Notes: generated by a model from the letters alone, not told the origin. A DNA stretch of 64,000 nucleotides from Thalassia testudinum (GCA_037157565.1 JAZHRO010000054.1:17777501-17841500), one strand, 5' to 3'; shown: positions 44,153-56,778, numbered from the stretch's first letter. Translations and numbers: made by a program.

Positions 44153-46858
44153 TGATGAGAGCCTCATCATGAGTCTTAACTAGCACATTTTGACCTAAAT
44201 AAGTATACAGAAGCTCCTACAAAACCTAAGGGAAAGTCTAAATAAAATAACTATAAATCTAAATATGAAGCAACTCACAAGGGGTAAAACTGTAATTTTA
44301 CCAATGTAGTACACAAATGGGATGTCTAAGGGTCTAAACACAGGACAGATGGGCTTAAGAAGAAAGAAAGTGGGATGATTTCATCTAAAAAGAGTTATAG
44401 CAATTTCTAGGAATTAAATGACATTTAGTAACCCTAAAACAAATCCACTTTAATTCACGAAGTTCCAGGAAAGATAAAAGTCAATTAAACCCTCTAAAAT
44501 TCATGTAAAAACATCCCCTAGGATTTAGAACCTTCAATTTGGCCACTGGAACTTGTCTTGACAAAAATTGAGAACCATACCCAATTCTTGACCTAATTTG
44601 AATTTTTATGCAAATTTACTGGTCAAACGTGGTCAAAAATAAAATCAAGCTTCACCATTAGATTCCTTAGGTCCAAATTAGGTTTGTACCAAAATTTGGA
44701 CCTAAGGGAAGGCCATCTTGACCTACTTTACAAATTGATCCTCATGAATTACTTTTTGACCCTTAACTTTTTGAACCCTTGCACTTTGCCCCCCAGCTTT
44801 CCTTTCATTCTTTATAGAATGGTCTTTCTGCCACGCCGCGTAGCTGCCCATACCTCCGGCGACTTTGCGCGGAGGATGGCGCCACGCATGGTATGGGAAC
44901 CGCTCTCAGAAATGAAAGGAGGGTTCCCTGCATCGTCCTCTTCCGCCTGATCCTCCTCCCATGCCCTGCCATTGCCTATGCCTCTCGTGCGAACGCACGA
45001 AAGGAATGGGTCTCTTATCCGGCCATTCTCAGGCAAGCTACCCACTCTCTCTCCTCGAGATCTTCTCCTCGCCAACGGCTATTTAAGGAACGGCAGGGAC
45101 CGCCGGTCACTCCAAGCCTGTTTTGGCCAAGGAAAATCCCCAAACTTCATCTCCTCCTCCGGCCATTCGCCCGCAGGCTCCAGCGACTCTCCGCTTCCTC
45201 TCTCTTCGCCCTGCCACCATACCAGTGGCAGGGTTAGCTCCGCCATCATTCATCGTGCCTTGCCATATCAGCAAGCAGCCTCTGGTCTATCTTCCTCGTC
45301 ATTGTCATCTTCCCCACAAGGCGTCGTCTCCGGCGACGATAGAATTGCGTCGTCCTCCTCCTACCCCCCTTCATCCGCTTAGTTAGGTAAAAGCTCTTCA
45401 GTTTTCTCCCTTCTTTATTTCCCCCTCAACAATTTTTGGTTTCAATCCCTCGACTGCCACTACCACCACCATCAGTTCCACCATCCGGCCACCCTCCGGC
45501 GAGATGCCTCCGTCACTCCGCTACCCCACACGTCTCGCCATCCACCGCACAACCTTCGCCACACTCCACTAAACACCGTTCACCCGTCCACAGACCACCT
45601 ACACCACCACAACCGCCCCCGACCTAACCCATCACTCCGACCACAGAGTGACCTAGGCACGCATGCCTAGGCCACCTCGCGGCCTGCTGCCTACCGCCTC
45701 ACCTTCGCCGTGACACGGTGAAGGTCCTCCTATAGTCTGATAGAGCCGCAAGGCCCTTTTGTGTCAAGCATGGTCTGAGCCCCAGCCACCATTAGCGAGC
45801 AGGTTGAAGCTACTTCGCGAGCTACTCCAGGCTACAGCGCTCCAGGTCCCCAGGCCAGAAGGTGCGGAACACCCTCATGCACACACTCAGGTTGAAAAAT
45901 TGGGGTCGAAGGCCTTGGTCGCTGCCCCAATTGGTCGAGCCTTTCTCCTGCAGACGCACGAAGACGCAGGTGGGACTTTAGTCCCACCTCGGAAGCTAAT
46001 GCTCGCCCGCACCTGCATAAGAAGAAAAAGTGACTGAGGCTATTCGCCTCAAGTCGCACAGGGGTGATGTCCCTCGCCCTTACTCGGTCTCGTCCGCGGC
46101 ACTGCCCACGCGGACCTGACCCGCGACCCGACTACCCTCCTGAGCACTCCTCGCGCACTACACCCACGCCGGTGCACTTGAACCCGGGCACGTGCCCGAC
46201 CCGATTACCCAGCTCTGGGAGAGCGTACCAAAGAGAGATTCAGAGAGAGAGACGCGGGGAAGCCTAGGGGTAGGTTTTGCATTCGTGTGTGCAGGGAACA
46301 GGTGGAGAAGAAGAGAAAGAGAAGCGGCGAGGACCCAGCCGCAAAGAGAAGAAGAAAGAAGAAGGTAGAGAAGAGACGCAGCAGCAAGGAAGAAAAGAAG
46401 AAGCCAAGAAGGAGCTGCTGCAGAAGAAGGAGCTGAGAAGAAGAAGGAAGGAGCTGAAGCCAAGAAGGAAGAAAGCTGTAGATGAAAGAAAGAGAAGGAG
46501 AAGAGCCACAGCTGCCAAAGGAAAAAGGAGGCACTGTAGCAACGAGACCGATAAGGCATCTGATTAAGAGAATGAGACGTCCAAAGAAGGGAAAGGCAGA
46601 AAAAGAAGAGAAGGAAAAGAGAAAGAAGAGAAGGGAAAGAGAAGAAAGAAGAGAAGAAAAGGCTTTTGTCCCTCTCTCTTAAATTTTTGTAATTCATAAT
46701 TGTGAATTTGTAAGCTTCTGGAATCAAAGTATGCTCCCTGAGTTCGACCTCGGGAAACTTTAAATTCTGAGTAATGAATTGTAACAAACTGGTGATCGCT
46801 TTTCACAATATACTGCAACGAACATAATTTTAATACACCGCAAAAAGGGATGCGACCA
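44153..46858 (+). repeat. Athila 3' LTR (subtype II, 2,706 bp)
   Basis: Starts TGATGAGAGCCTCATCATGAG and ends GGATGCGACCA. It is the partner of the rearranged left LTR at 16413 (matching first 1.18 kb) and is followed by CTTGA, the right target duplication. A GGCTATTTAAGG box lies near 45078-45090. The low-complexity AG-rich stretch 46300-46670 yields spurious Lys/Glu-rich reading frames on the plus strand. Confidence 0.9.
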
Positions 46859-47297
46859 CTTGAGCTCCTACGGTCGCACATGCTCGAGCTCCCTCGAGCT
46901 CTCTCCTCTTTCCCACGCTCTCCCCTTTCTTGCTCACACTCTCTCCCTCTCCTCCGCTCGCAAGCTCCTCTCCTCCACTCGTGACTGCAAGGGATGGGGA
47001 GGAGCGGATGCTAAGGGGTGAAGGTGGAGCTGTGGTGATGGAGAGGGAGGAGGGGGGTTGGGTTTAAATAGAAGTGGGTTTAGGGTTTTGGTGAGGAAGG
47101 AGAAGTGTGTGTGCGTGAGTGTGTGTGTGGGTGTGTGAGTGGGAAGAGAGAAAGGAAGGAAAAAATTGTTGGATACCCCCTCGAAATTTTCTCTTTTCCC
47201 GTAAACCCCAGACGCTTAAACCTAAGGGACATAGAATTTCGCTCACACCCCTAACTTTCTAGAAAACTTCAAATGATCTTTAGAAAGGGTCATTTCA
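46859..47297 (+). mobile_element. Family A LTR, right part (split copy)
   Basis: Continues the LTR that broke off at 16412: C/T-rich CTCGAGCTCC stretches as in 6100-6190 of the intact copy, a GGTTTAAATAGAAG box near 47062-47075, and the end GGGTCATTTCA (family end GGGTCGTTACA-like). ATAAT at 47298-47302 matches ATAAT at 14073-14077. A (GT)n-like stretch is at 47103-47140. The GACGTC cluster expected near the 3' end is reduced to CAGACGCTTAAAC near 47209. Confidence 0.75.
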
Positions 47298-47302
47298 ATA
47301 AT

Positions 47303-48182
47303 GATATAAATATAAAATGCAAGCATAAGAAATTTCTCAACAAGAGACAACAAAGTTTTGATGGAAAATCCCTTAGATAAAAAGAACCACCTAAGACTCG
47401 TCCACTTATGATTTTTTTTTTATTAGTTGAACTGATCAAAATCTTCTAAAGCACACCACTTGGAATTGAGGGTGTTGTAATCTTTAGTGTAAATATACTC
47501 TCTAGTCTCTATTAAAGAGTATTTTATCTTCCCTTTTTGGGAAGAGAAAGAAACACGACAAGTTAATTACCTAGTAAAATGATATAACAAAAGGAAATGA
47601 AATATAACAACCCTTAGAGATCAAAGATAAAGAGGCAAAGAACTAACCTATAGGATTAAGGAACTTTCCTTAAAATGACACTTGAAGTGCTTGAGTAGAA
47701 AAGAAGAGTACTCTAAAGATGTAGCATTGTAATCGAAGTTGAATAGTTGTCAGTGTAGCAGGACACTTGAGGGGCCTTGCAATTTGATCTTCAATTGAGG
47801 TAGAAAATATTAGGGAGTATTGTACCATAAGTTGTATATGGTAAGGGAACCTATCATGGAATTTATAGGCATCTCAGAAAGTGTTTAGATGGGTTTAGGA
47901 AAACTACAAAGTCATTGGAGATCATTGGATTAAGTGAATGATGGATGGAAATTGGAAACCAAAAGGTCATTTAGAATACAGTACATATAAGGCGTTTGAT
48001 GAAGTCATTAATTGCTTGATTAATCATAAGATCGAATCGATGCTAAAATTCAATTGAGAAACAAAAACATAAATAAGATATCTTAAATCAGAGCCATATG
48101 AGAGGGACTATTTCCCTTACATTTTGGGGTCTCATGAATATAAAGATTTTGTACCATCACAGGTGGTGTCTTAGAACACCCA
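47303..48182 (+). mobile_element. Decayed copia-type LTR, right part
   Basis: Resembles the copia-type solo LTR at 37482. Matching landmarks are GTTTTGATGGAAAATCCC / GGTGGAAACCCAAATC near 47355; TTGAACTGATCAAAATC near 47427; GGGTGTTGTAAT near 47471; GGAATTTATAGGCATC near 47856; and the end GGTGGTGTCTTAGAACACCCA at 48162-48182 against GTGGTGCTCTAGCACCAACA. It has no GACGTC array, only GGCGTTTGATG near 47992. An outer target duplication was not found, so the borders are approximate. Confidence 0.55.
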
Positions 48183-48882
48183 CGTGTGGCATTTCCTAGA
48201 ATAAGTCTCAACAATTCCCTGAACTCCCTCTCCACAACGGGCGAATGAGACCCTTCGAGTTGTGGAGAGAGGGTCCCAGATGAGATTCGTAATGCTGGAG
48301 CGATCCCTCACTTTGCTCCTTGAGTGCATGCCAAAAAGCCCTTCAAATGGACTCGAAAGACTCCCCATAGTACAAGCCAATCAACCAATCAAAAAGATAG
48401 GTTGACTAGCTATAACGACAATCCCCTTAAACAATCGACCCACACTAGATTTAGGTTAGTAAAGCAGTGCTAGGAGTACTTAATTTGCAAAGAATCCCTG
48501 AAATTCGAAGAGTAAGAGATAATGGGATAAAATCTCATGTCCATCAAATTTACCTTCTACAGAAAAAAAAAAAAAAAAAAAAAAACACTAAATAAATAAA
48601 AATAAAAATAAAGACAATTAGAAAGAGGACGTGATTATTAAATCATGATACTGTAGGGTTGTACTTCAAAATAGCATACTTGTGGGAGCATGCAAGCAAA
48701 CAGGGAAGCCCAGAAAAAATATCCGTAGTCTTTATCTGCGCTTTTCCTGCTTGAGTCAAAAGAGGAACCCAACAGATATCACATTCTCCTCATCATCAGC
48801 AGCAGAGCATCAAGAAGGAAGGGAAGAAGAGGAGGAAGAAGGACGAGGAGGTAACCAGAAATAAGCGAATAAATAAATAATA
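48183..48882. other. Right flank of the nest and 5' region of the spliced gene
   Basis: No gene to about 48680. It contains an inverted repeat CCCTCTCCACAAC (48226-48238) with GTTGTGGAGAGAGGG (48259-48273) and an A tract of 23 at 48563-48585. The segment from about 48700 to 48882 is probably 5' untranslated and promoter sequence of the gene starting at 48883, with a purine-rich stretch at 48808-48850. In-frame TAA codons precede the ATG. Confidence 0.5.
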
Positions 48883-49494
48883 ATGGAAACGAGAGAGGCG
48901 TACGAGGAGGAGAGAATGGACGAGACCGCCTTTTCCCGCTGCCCCCGCTGCCTCTCCCTCATCAACCCTAACTCTGTAAGATATATCATATACACACCCT
49001 TCCTTTTCATTAATTAATCCTTTGGGTTTTTTTTTTTTCATTTATGTGTTTCTACCCCGTTTTTGATTTGGTCGCGTGACAGAGAAGGGGGGAGTAGACG
49101 GTGAACTCCGCCATCGGCGATGCCGCCGGCGCGGTGAGTGAGAGTGATCGTCTTAATTTTTTGTTCCTTTTTGCTGTTTGATGCTGCGGTATTTTTAATT
49201 TTAATGTTTGGTCCTGGATTCCGGATTTGTTTGATGTTGGATCGGTTATTGGGACTGCAGGTGGGCAGTGGAGCGGGTGCAATGCTTGGGGCGGTAAATG
49301 GGTTCAGTAGAGGTGAAGCACCATGGGCTGGATTTGGATTGGCTCGAGTATTGCTATTTGTCATGTTTTATAGATTGTTTTATTTATTTATTTATTTTTT
49401 TTTTTGATCTTTGGTGGGTATAATGTTCGCAGGGCTGCCGTTGATTCAGAAGCACGTGAGAGGGCCCGTGTGGCTGCCCTTGTTGATTGGGGTA

Positions 49495-49527
<33 letters not shown>

Positions 49528-51770
49528 GGATTGCATTGTTTGTGACGTTTGCTTTCCTATGCAACTGGTGGAAATTTGTCTTCGAGACTTGTGGTAGTTG
49601 TTTGGATACATTGTACCTTGATGATGGACTTATTTGCAGATTTTTTTATTTTCATTTCTTTTCTCTGTCTTTTTTCCCCCTTTCTCAAGGAGGTTTTGGA
49701 TGGTGTCACGGGATAAGTGGTCTTGCTCTTATTAGTTGAATTGTTGTTGTATGAAATATTGAAACAAGAAGCACACTTGGATCCCATTTGAATGGTCTGG
49801 TAGTTGGCTAGTTTCTGTACCTGAGAGCACAGATCATTTACAGTATACAACCCTGGAACTTGCCTCAATTGTATGGTATTTTGGTGGCGTTTGATCTTGA
49901 AACCTTGCCTTGAAAACCAATGATAACAATGTAAGCAGATTTTCGCGAGATATAATCCTGGAAGCTGCTTGAAAAGTCAGTAGTTAGCACTAATCAGGCT
50001 TAAAATTCAGCAGAACGGGGGGGAGACAGTCTGCTTACGAGGTATAACCTTGGAGCCTGCTTGAATGGTCTGGTAGTAGGGCCCTGATCAGGCTTGAAAT
50101 ACCTTCTGGAAAAAGGGAGGGGTAGAGCCAGGAATTTAGATTTTGGGAGGAGAAGTCAAAAGAGGTTATGTTTATCAATATGAACCTAATGTTTAGGGTG
50201 GTAAGACATGAACTAATTGACCAAACACCAGAGGTTGTGGTATATGATTTGAAAAATTAAAAAGTGGGGATGTAAACCATTGTCTAATATGGGGTATTTT
50301 TATTCACTTTAAGAAAAAAAGAAGAAAAAAACAAATACTCTTAAACTGACCAGCGAATAGCAAACAATAAAGCAGCCATAGCAGATGCTTGCTTCGATCT
50401 AGTTTGGAAAGTGATGGCTTCTGGCCAATAGCTGTCCTCTCACATAGTTCGCAAAGAATCCTTTCAAGTGTGGTGGATTCACTCAGAGTTTGTCTTGTTA
50501 ACAAAATGATAAGTGAAGAGACAATGCTTGGCGAATGGAAGCTTCAACCAATATTTGAGGCCTGCCTTATCCTAGTAATTTAGTGATAATAGAAAAGGTG
50601 ACTGCTTTCTCACTTGGAAGGTTTTGATTCTTGTAGTTGGAAATGCATCCATAATTCGGAGTTCCACCACATAAAAAAGGGAAAGACTAAAACCGATTCC
50701 AATTATGTATGACCTCAAGGAATTGAGCTTCATGTGAAAGGAAAATAAGGGCAACAAAACTTATTCCTACCGGGCATATAAACTCTTTTCAGATTTTGTT
50801 TTGACTTAATGGTTGCTTCGTACAATCCTTGATTATGATTTCAAGATATCTATCCATCGATCTACCTGTCTTTATGAATTGGATCATTGTATCAACTTGG
50901 ACATCCGTTCCTGTTAGAGTACTTATTAGGTGTCCTTATGTGATATCCAGTTTTAACATACTTCATTGATGGACTGTCTCTGCATATTCTAGAGTGATGC
51001 ACTTCCTTGCAATATATGTTGATCTTTTCTACTCTTATTTGTTCTATATGCATCATTTTATCCTTGGACAGGTCCCACCATTGCTCTTTTTTTCTGGACA
51101 AAGCGCCACATTTGGAGGTAACCTGCATCCATCTAAATTTTGAATGTGCTTTTCTTCATTTACTAAGCATTCATCATGTTTACCATCGTGTATGCAGATT
51201 TTCCCATCTTCTTGTTTAGAAGCACCTCTTTTGTACTTTAGTTATCTGCATAAGGCTTTTCTTTTGTCAACTTGTTTAACAATTCTTAAAATCAACCGAA
51301 AAAAAAAAAAGAAAGGACTTTGACAGAATTCCTCCGTTCCAACATGATATTCACTTACTTCCTAGTTCCTCTTTCTGCTTGTATGTCTATAGTATTTATG
51401 TTTCTTGTTACTGAATCATCAGTGTGACAAATCTTATGTGGTGTTCACAACAATTTGCCGAAATCATCTGTGGAGTTACCTTAAGGACTAACTAGGCGGT
51501 GATTCGTCTCCTTTTTCTTTCAAAAGGAATTTTGTAGTTCTTGTTAAACTTTCATATGTATTTCATTCTTGCATGCTTCATATAAAACCTTCATGAATCA
51601 TGAACTGCATAAATCTTGCCCTTTCTACTGGATATGCAGTTCCAAAATTCTGTCAGATCTCCGTGACGTCTTATTATGCAGCTTTGAGTGCTTCACATTA
51701 TGCAATATCACAGGTCACCAGACATGTTGAAGAGACCTATTCTCATGATCTTCAGGAGAAATCCATTTGA
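48883..51770 (+). CDS. Six-exon gene, 138-aa glycine-zipper protein of unknown function
   Basis: I do not recognise this gene. My exon model is 48883-48975, 49098-49133, 49261-49312, 49433-49491, 51072-51117 and 51640-51770. All introns are GT-AG and phases agree, giving 138 codons and TGA at 51768. The start METREAYEEERMDETAFSRC contains CPRC (residues 20-23). Residues 36-57 are Gly/Ala-rich with GxxxG spacing at 38-42 and 45-49-53-57, a glycine zipper. Residues 70-88 (PVWLPLLIGVPPLLFFSGQ) are hydrophobic and may cross a membrane. The C-terminus has SYYAALSASHYAISQVTRH and a charged tail. Intron 4 is 1,580 bp with a (GTT)n repeat. The exon 2 acceptor (AGTAG|ACGG) was chosen because the alternative AG upstream runs into a stop. 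The exon model is by eye. Confidence 0.7.
49496..49527 (+). repeat. (GTT)n microsatellite in intron 4
   Basis: About ten and a half GTT units starting four bases after the intron 4 donor site. A repeat so close to a 5' splice site could vary in length between individuals. Confidence 0.9.
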
Positions 51771-54700
51771 AATTTTTTCTTTTGCTTGATGCCATACTTC
51801 AGAGGATATACGCCACTTTGAGATGTATGTAAGCTGAGCATGCCAAGATTTCTAGGTTTATTTTTCCTTAGTCGTTCCACAGCACTCATAGATTTCGACA
51901 GCACTGGTTAGTTTGCTTTGATTGCTTGTTCATATAACAATGTTGAACTACCTTTTGTTATGTCCTACAAAATGATGCCATTGCCAGCCCACTTGATATC
52001 CATTATTGTTGAGGTCCTTAACTTACCCTGATTTCTATCAAATCCTCTATGTGGTAACTCTCTTTTTTTATTGTGCCTGTAGGAACTAATTTGCTCCGTG
52101 AATAGGTTAGGTGCGCTTTTTTATCCAAAATCAGAAATCAGGGAATTGTGGGCTGACAAAAGTATTCAATGAAAATCTCATGGTGGCACCGTGCGTATTG
52201 AATTTTGATCGTGGACGTAGTTTAAACAAAATGGAAATTTGCAAGTGCTGTTGGAATACTGATTTATGAAGTAAAACACGTGTTTTTATTGTTGCATCTC
52301 CATACCTTGAACGCACAACTCCAGATCCCTTCCCTTCTATGTCTAGGTAAGTCTTCATGCCTTCTAAGTTGCTCCTTTCCCAGGGAGAGCCCAAACTCCA
52401 CACAAAATGGCACGTATCCAGCGCCTTAGGAGTCGTTTGGCTAGAGGGATAAGAACATGAGAGGCACGTGGATTGAGAGGAATCAGTGAAAGAATAAGTT
52501 AAAGATAATATTTTGTTTAAAAGATAAGATGTAATTATGATTCGGTTGCTGGGATCCTATGATCCATCACAGAGTATAAAAATATAGTCAATCACATCAC
52601 AGCTGGATGCTTATTCCAGGAGAATTCTAATTCGACTTTAGTCGTGGAATATGTTTATTTAAAATGCATTGGTTGATCAATTTTTTTTTTTTTTTTTTTT
52701 GTTAAAATGCATTGGTTGAAATCTATCACCTATATCATATCATATTCTCTCACTCCATGTATTGTAAAATGTCTTGGAATATATGTTTCTTTAGTGTTTG
52801 GTAAAATACTCTAATCCAACCCTCGGTCGGCCCGTTCATAGACCAAAATTCATGGATCAAACCCAATCTACTAAGCCTAGGCTGCGTCGGGGCAGCCCAT
52901 GTAACCATATTTGCCTCTGATCGTATGATGATACTGTGAAACTTCTAAACTAAATGTACCTAACATTTAATAATAATATCATATTTTATGGGCCTGATCT
53001 TGGCATATATTATCTCTTGATTTAGATATATATATTTATGACTTAATATAAACATATGCTTTTGGCTAAAATCATAGAGAAATTGGGTCAGACCAAGCAA
53101 TAAAGGCCTGTTAAATAACGGAGCAAGCAAAATCATGTGCTATGTCGATGTATGATTTTGTAAACCCAAGCCTGATTTGTTGATGAGTGGGGGCACGATC
53201 CATTTTCCAGAAATAACGACAGCAACAAAATCAACAATAATAATTATCATTTTGAAGAATCAAGCAGCCTGTCATTCAGCACTAGATTTAAGAGAGGATG
53301 TTACAAGTGAGATCAGCTCGTTCCTCAGAAATCAAGGAATCTTGCCCACTTCCACTGCAGCCCTTGCAGACCAGATTCCTTGCGTTGTCAGATATCTGCC
53401 ACGTCCATATATGTGCTCAAAATCGTGAGATGCACCACAAAAGGAAAAAACAAAGACGGAAAGGCATCGGCAGGTGCAAGTTTATTCCCTGTTTACCTTT
53501 GGAACCACGTGATACCATTTGAATCACCCAACTGGGGATGCGATCCTTTCACCTAGAGGAGTTTTTATCTGAAGCGCCCTCCCAACTTAACACAGATTAA
53601 ACTCTCTGGCACGTTTGTTTGTTGCCAAAAGTAACAAGAGATAAGTTGAGGAATAAGTACTAGCGATCAGATTTTCATATAACATTTCAGCCTCATGTAG
53701 GATGCAAGGAAGGATATCTCTTGATTGATGCATGGTGTAAATAACATGTGGTCACTATTGTATCAAGTAGGAGAGATTTTTCAAAGCCTCGAGACCTATC
53801 AGCTGCGAGGGAGACCTATCTTATACATCCATCCCTTCTTTTATTAATGTGTAAGAAGATGTGTATTTGCTCACCGAAGAGAGGTAAAAGTAAAGGAACG
53901 TAGGCTACAATACATTTGACAATGAATAGATTGAAGTGAGAGAAGGTAATGGGTCATTGTAGGTAATGATTTTAATCAATATATTTTAATTTTCATCGGT
54001 AGAAATTATTTTGAAGAAAAATTATTTTTAATGATATATTTTAATTTGTAAATAATAGAAAATTATTTTTTCAAGTATAAAATAAATTTTCATTATTATA
54101 TTTTTCACTTTCAATTTTCTTGTTTTTTATCAAGTGGAGACACGATGGGAGGTCACCTCTCATATTGTAACATGTATTTGGAAGCTCGCATAGCCCCGAA
54201 AACCCCGGGACAATCGGGGCATTAGATGTCTGTCACGTGAACCACGGCTTGTCCATGGCCCAACTGCGATGAGGACTACGCGGATTCGTCTGTATCTCCT
54301 TTTACGCCGTGCGATCCAGATCGGTTGCAGCCGTTTTGAAGGGGCTCGTGTTGACGTGGATAGCGCCGTCCCTGTTGTGGAGCCGCACCTTTCCGGCCGC
54401 TCGCTTTCCGGGGAGTAGATTCCCCACCGCAACTTTTGCCGGTCCCGGTGGGTATGGTCGGTGGCACGTGGCGATCTCCCATTGGGAGGAAGCGCGAGTG
54501 GCCTCCTTCGTGGTTCTCTTGGCAGCATTCCCCGCCCACCTGCCAGTTGGTCGTCAAACACAAAGAGGAATTCCCCCCTCGGCAAGTAAAGCTCACATCC
54601 CTCTCCACTGTTTCCCACCACAACAACTAAACACTAGTTTTATTCTGATTTGAGTTCCAATAAAGACAGTACTTTTCAATGAGAAAAGTTTCCATGGATG

Positions 54701-56650
54701 CACTGCCGCAGGTTTATCAATCAACAAACGGGTTTGATTAATTGCATGCAGAGGATATCAATGGAGGAAAGAAACGAGCAGAGGTAGAACCCGCATGCCC
54801 CTATCCTCGATAAAAAGAAAGGGTAGCATTCAAACCTCTGACCACTCAAGATCAAGTCTATTAGGACAGCTCGAAGAATTGCAGTTTAGGCTGGATCCGA
54901 GACAAGCCTATCTAATAAATGGCATTGAAAAGATAACCTAAGACTCAGTTGGGTCCGATCCAAAAAAAAAATAATGGACTTGGACTGATCGATTTATTTA
55001 TTCATAATTTAATTAATGTAAATAGAATTTTACATCAATAATTATTTAAAAATATAAAAAATAATATGATTTTATACCAATAAGAAAAAATAATTTGTAA
55101 AGGATAATTATTTTTTTTAATTATATAAATGATGAAATTATTATATTTACATTTTGTATATATTAAAGGATTTTTAAGTACTCATAAATACACGTCCAAC
55201 TAAAATGATATAGTTACTTGCATTACAAATGTTTGACTTGGATATTCAACATGTATAGCATATTATAAGCCAACGAAATGTAATAATGTAGGGAAAAATT
55301 AAAATAAAAAATAAAAGTATCCATCTTGTGTGTTTATATTTAGTTCAAATCTAGATATTCATGATTTCTCTGTGATGAGAAGTCAATGGTTCATATTTAA
55401 TTTGAACAAGATTGTAAAATTACATAGTACAATTTACAGTTGTATGGAGCATGAGACTTAAGGCTTTGTTGATTAAAAAATAACAAGAGTAGTCAATATT
55501 TATTTACTATTTAATGTATGATGTATATATGATATATATTTTGGTAGACAACACACATATATATAATTGGGGCAGCAAGCAAAGCCTTAAGATGACCTTA
55601 TAAATGGGTCAATGGGTCAAGTTGGATTTAGGTCACCTCGGCTCAAGATCCAACCAATTTAATAAATGGGTTATATTAATTTATAACCCAAGTTTAACCC
55701 AAGTTAATTTTAAATTCGAACTTAGGTCAACTCAATCAAGTTGGGTCAGGCTAAGCCGATTCAATGCTCATCTCTAAGTGTTGGGTAAAAATCTAAAGAG
55801 CAAATCCACTCATATAGTGTGGTGATCGAAAACATGAACTCTCAACAAAAATATAAGGGTTCAAATCTTACATTTCTATAAAAAAGAAAAAAAAAAAAGG
55901 AGAGAAAACATGTAAACACAAACAAGTTTCATAGTTTCCAAAATTTGAGCATTCTCTACGCTGCTTCCTGCCTCATTCTACAAAATTTGACATCGTGGCA
56001 TCGAAAAATCTCACACTACCAAAGATAACTTGGTGCAGTCACACTTAATCCAAGATACTACAAAAGAGTTTTACCCTAAACATAAAATGTGGTTTGAACC
56101 CATTTTGAGCAGTACATTTATTGTTCAAGTGCCTCAGGTGCTCAATTTGCAACCAACACTTTTGTCACACAAGTTTGCCATGAGTTAACAACATCAGCCG
56201 GATGGCAACCATTCCATCACGCATAAAATCCATTTAGCCCAATAGGTCATGGTAAAGGCAAATTGTTAACCCAAACATTGGCCGCATTCTTTGGTCCCAC
56301 TTTCTAGAGAGTAGTGAAGCTTTCTATGGCCTAGGCTTCGCCAAGCTCCTCTCGACACAACCACGGTCTTGTAAGAGGAGAGTCTAATTCATTAAGGTTG
56401 TGTTTGTAGTGGATAAAAGTTATTCCAGATAAAGAATTGTAGGGATTATAAATAAAGTAAGATATTTGTTTGGGTTTTGAAATAAATAATGAGATAAAAT
56501 AATTAATATATAAATATATACGATGTCAAGGGATAATTTTTATCATGAAAAGGCAAACGCTCACACAAACGTGTCCCAACTAAGTGCTCCAATGCCACTG
56601 GCTTTACGAGGTACAATTAGCCAAAGAGAGAGAGAAAAAATCTGACAATT
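51771..56650. other. Gene-poor AT-rich region
   Basis: No gene I can support. The beginning should include the 3' untranslated region of the six-exon gene. A GC-rich island at about 54180-54640 has open frames on both strands, but none resembles a known protein. AT-rich low-complexity stretches fill 53940-54130 and 54960-55560. A flanked poly(T) insertion is at 52659-52719. The stretch 56390-56560 has a TTGTGTTTG...CAAACGCTCACAC outline of a small DNA transposon relic, not provable by eye. Confidence 0.5.
52659..52719. mobile_element. Tail-only retroinsertion with 18-bp target duplication
   Basis: An 18-bp direct repeat TTAAAATGCATTGGTTGA (52659-52676 and 52702-52719) flanks 25 bases made of TCAA, 20 T and G. 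Direct repeats of this length around a poly(T) fit LINE-driven target-primed reverse transcription that stopped within the poly(A) tail. The minus strand carries the A tail. Confidence 0.7.
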
Positions 56651-56677
56651 GTGGTTCACAGAAGAAGGAACTTTGCC

Positions 56678-56685
56678 TATATAAA
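56678..56685 (+). promoter_or_regulatory. TATA box of the membrane-protein gene
   Basis: TATATAAA in TTTGCCTATATAAAGGCCCC, 94 bases before the ATG. That leaves room for a start site near 56710 and a leader of about 65 bases. Confidence 0.8.
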
Positions 56686-56778
56686 GGCCCCCAACTCCGC
56701 TCTTCCTCTTCCTAACCGCCCTCACCCTTCTTCCTTCGAGAAGCATTCCATCCAAAAAGGACGACGACGTACGATCCC

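Larger units (their letters stand above)
16413..46858 (+). mobile_element. Athila-type Ty3/gypsy complex: two internal domains, three LTRs
   Basis: A 30-kb composite inserted in a family A LTR. The outer ends are TGATGTGTGCCTCATCATG (16413) and GATGCGACCA (46858). They are flanked by CTCGA (16408-16412) and CTTGA (46859-46863), a 5-bp target duplication with one C-to-T change. Order: rearranged left LTR (16413-18438), LTR (18439-20664), internal domain 1 (20665-28886), chimeric LTR (28887-31629), internal domain 2 with two later insertions (31630-44152), LTR (44153-46858). The reverse transcriptase (MPFGLCNAPATFQRCM; DDFSVF) and the tRNA-Asp-type primer site place it in the Athila lineage. 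No intact protein remains and no env-like frame is seen after integrase. Confidence 0.9.

Noticed and set aside
14037..48187. Target duplication for the decayed outer copia-type LTR
   Set aside because: The five bases on the two sides (AAAAT left, CGTGT right) do not match, so borders are uncertain and no duplication is claimed.
52131..52403. 90-codon minus-strand open frame
   Set aside because: No family resemblance beyond a vague transposon-like look; not enough to call.
53177..53428. 83-codon plus-strand open frame
   Set aside because: No family resemblance, AT-rich codon use and no neighbouring exons.
54160..54653. Open frames on both strands in a GC-rich island
   Set aside because: No recognisable domain, start context or splice signals; kept only as an unassigned GC-rich island.
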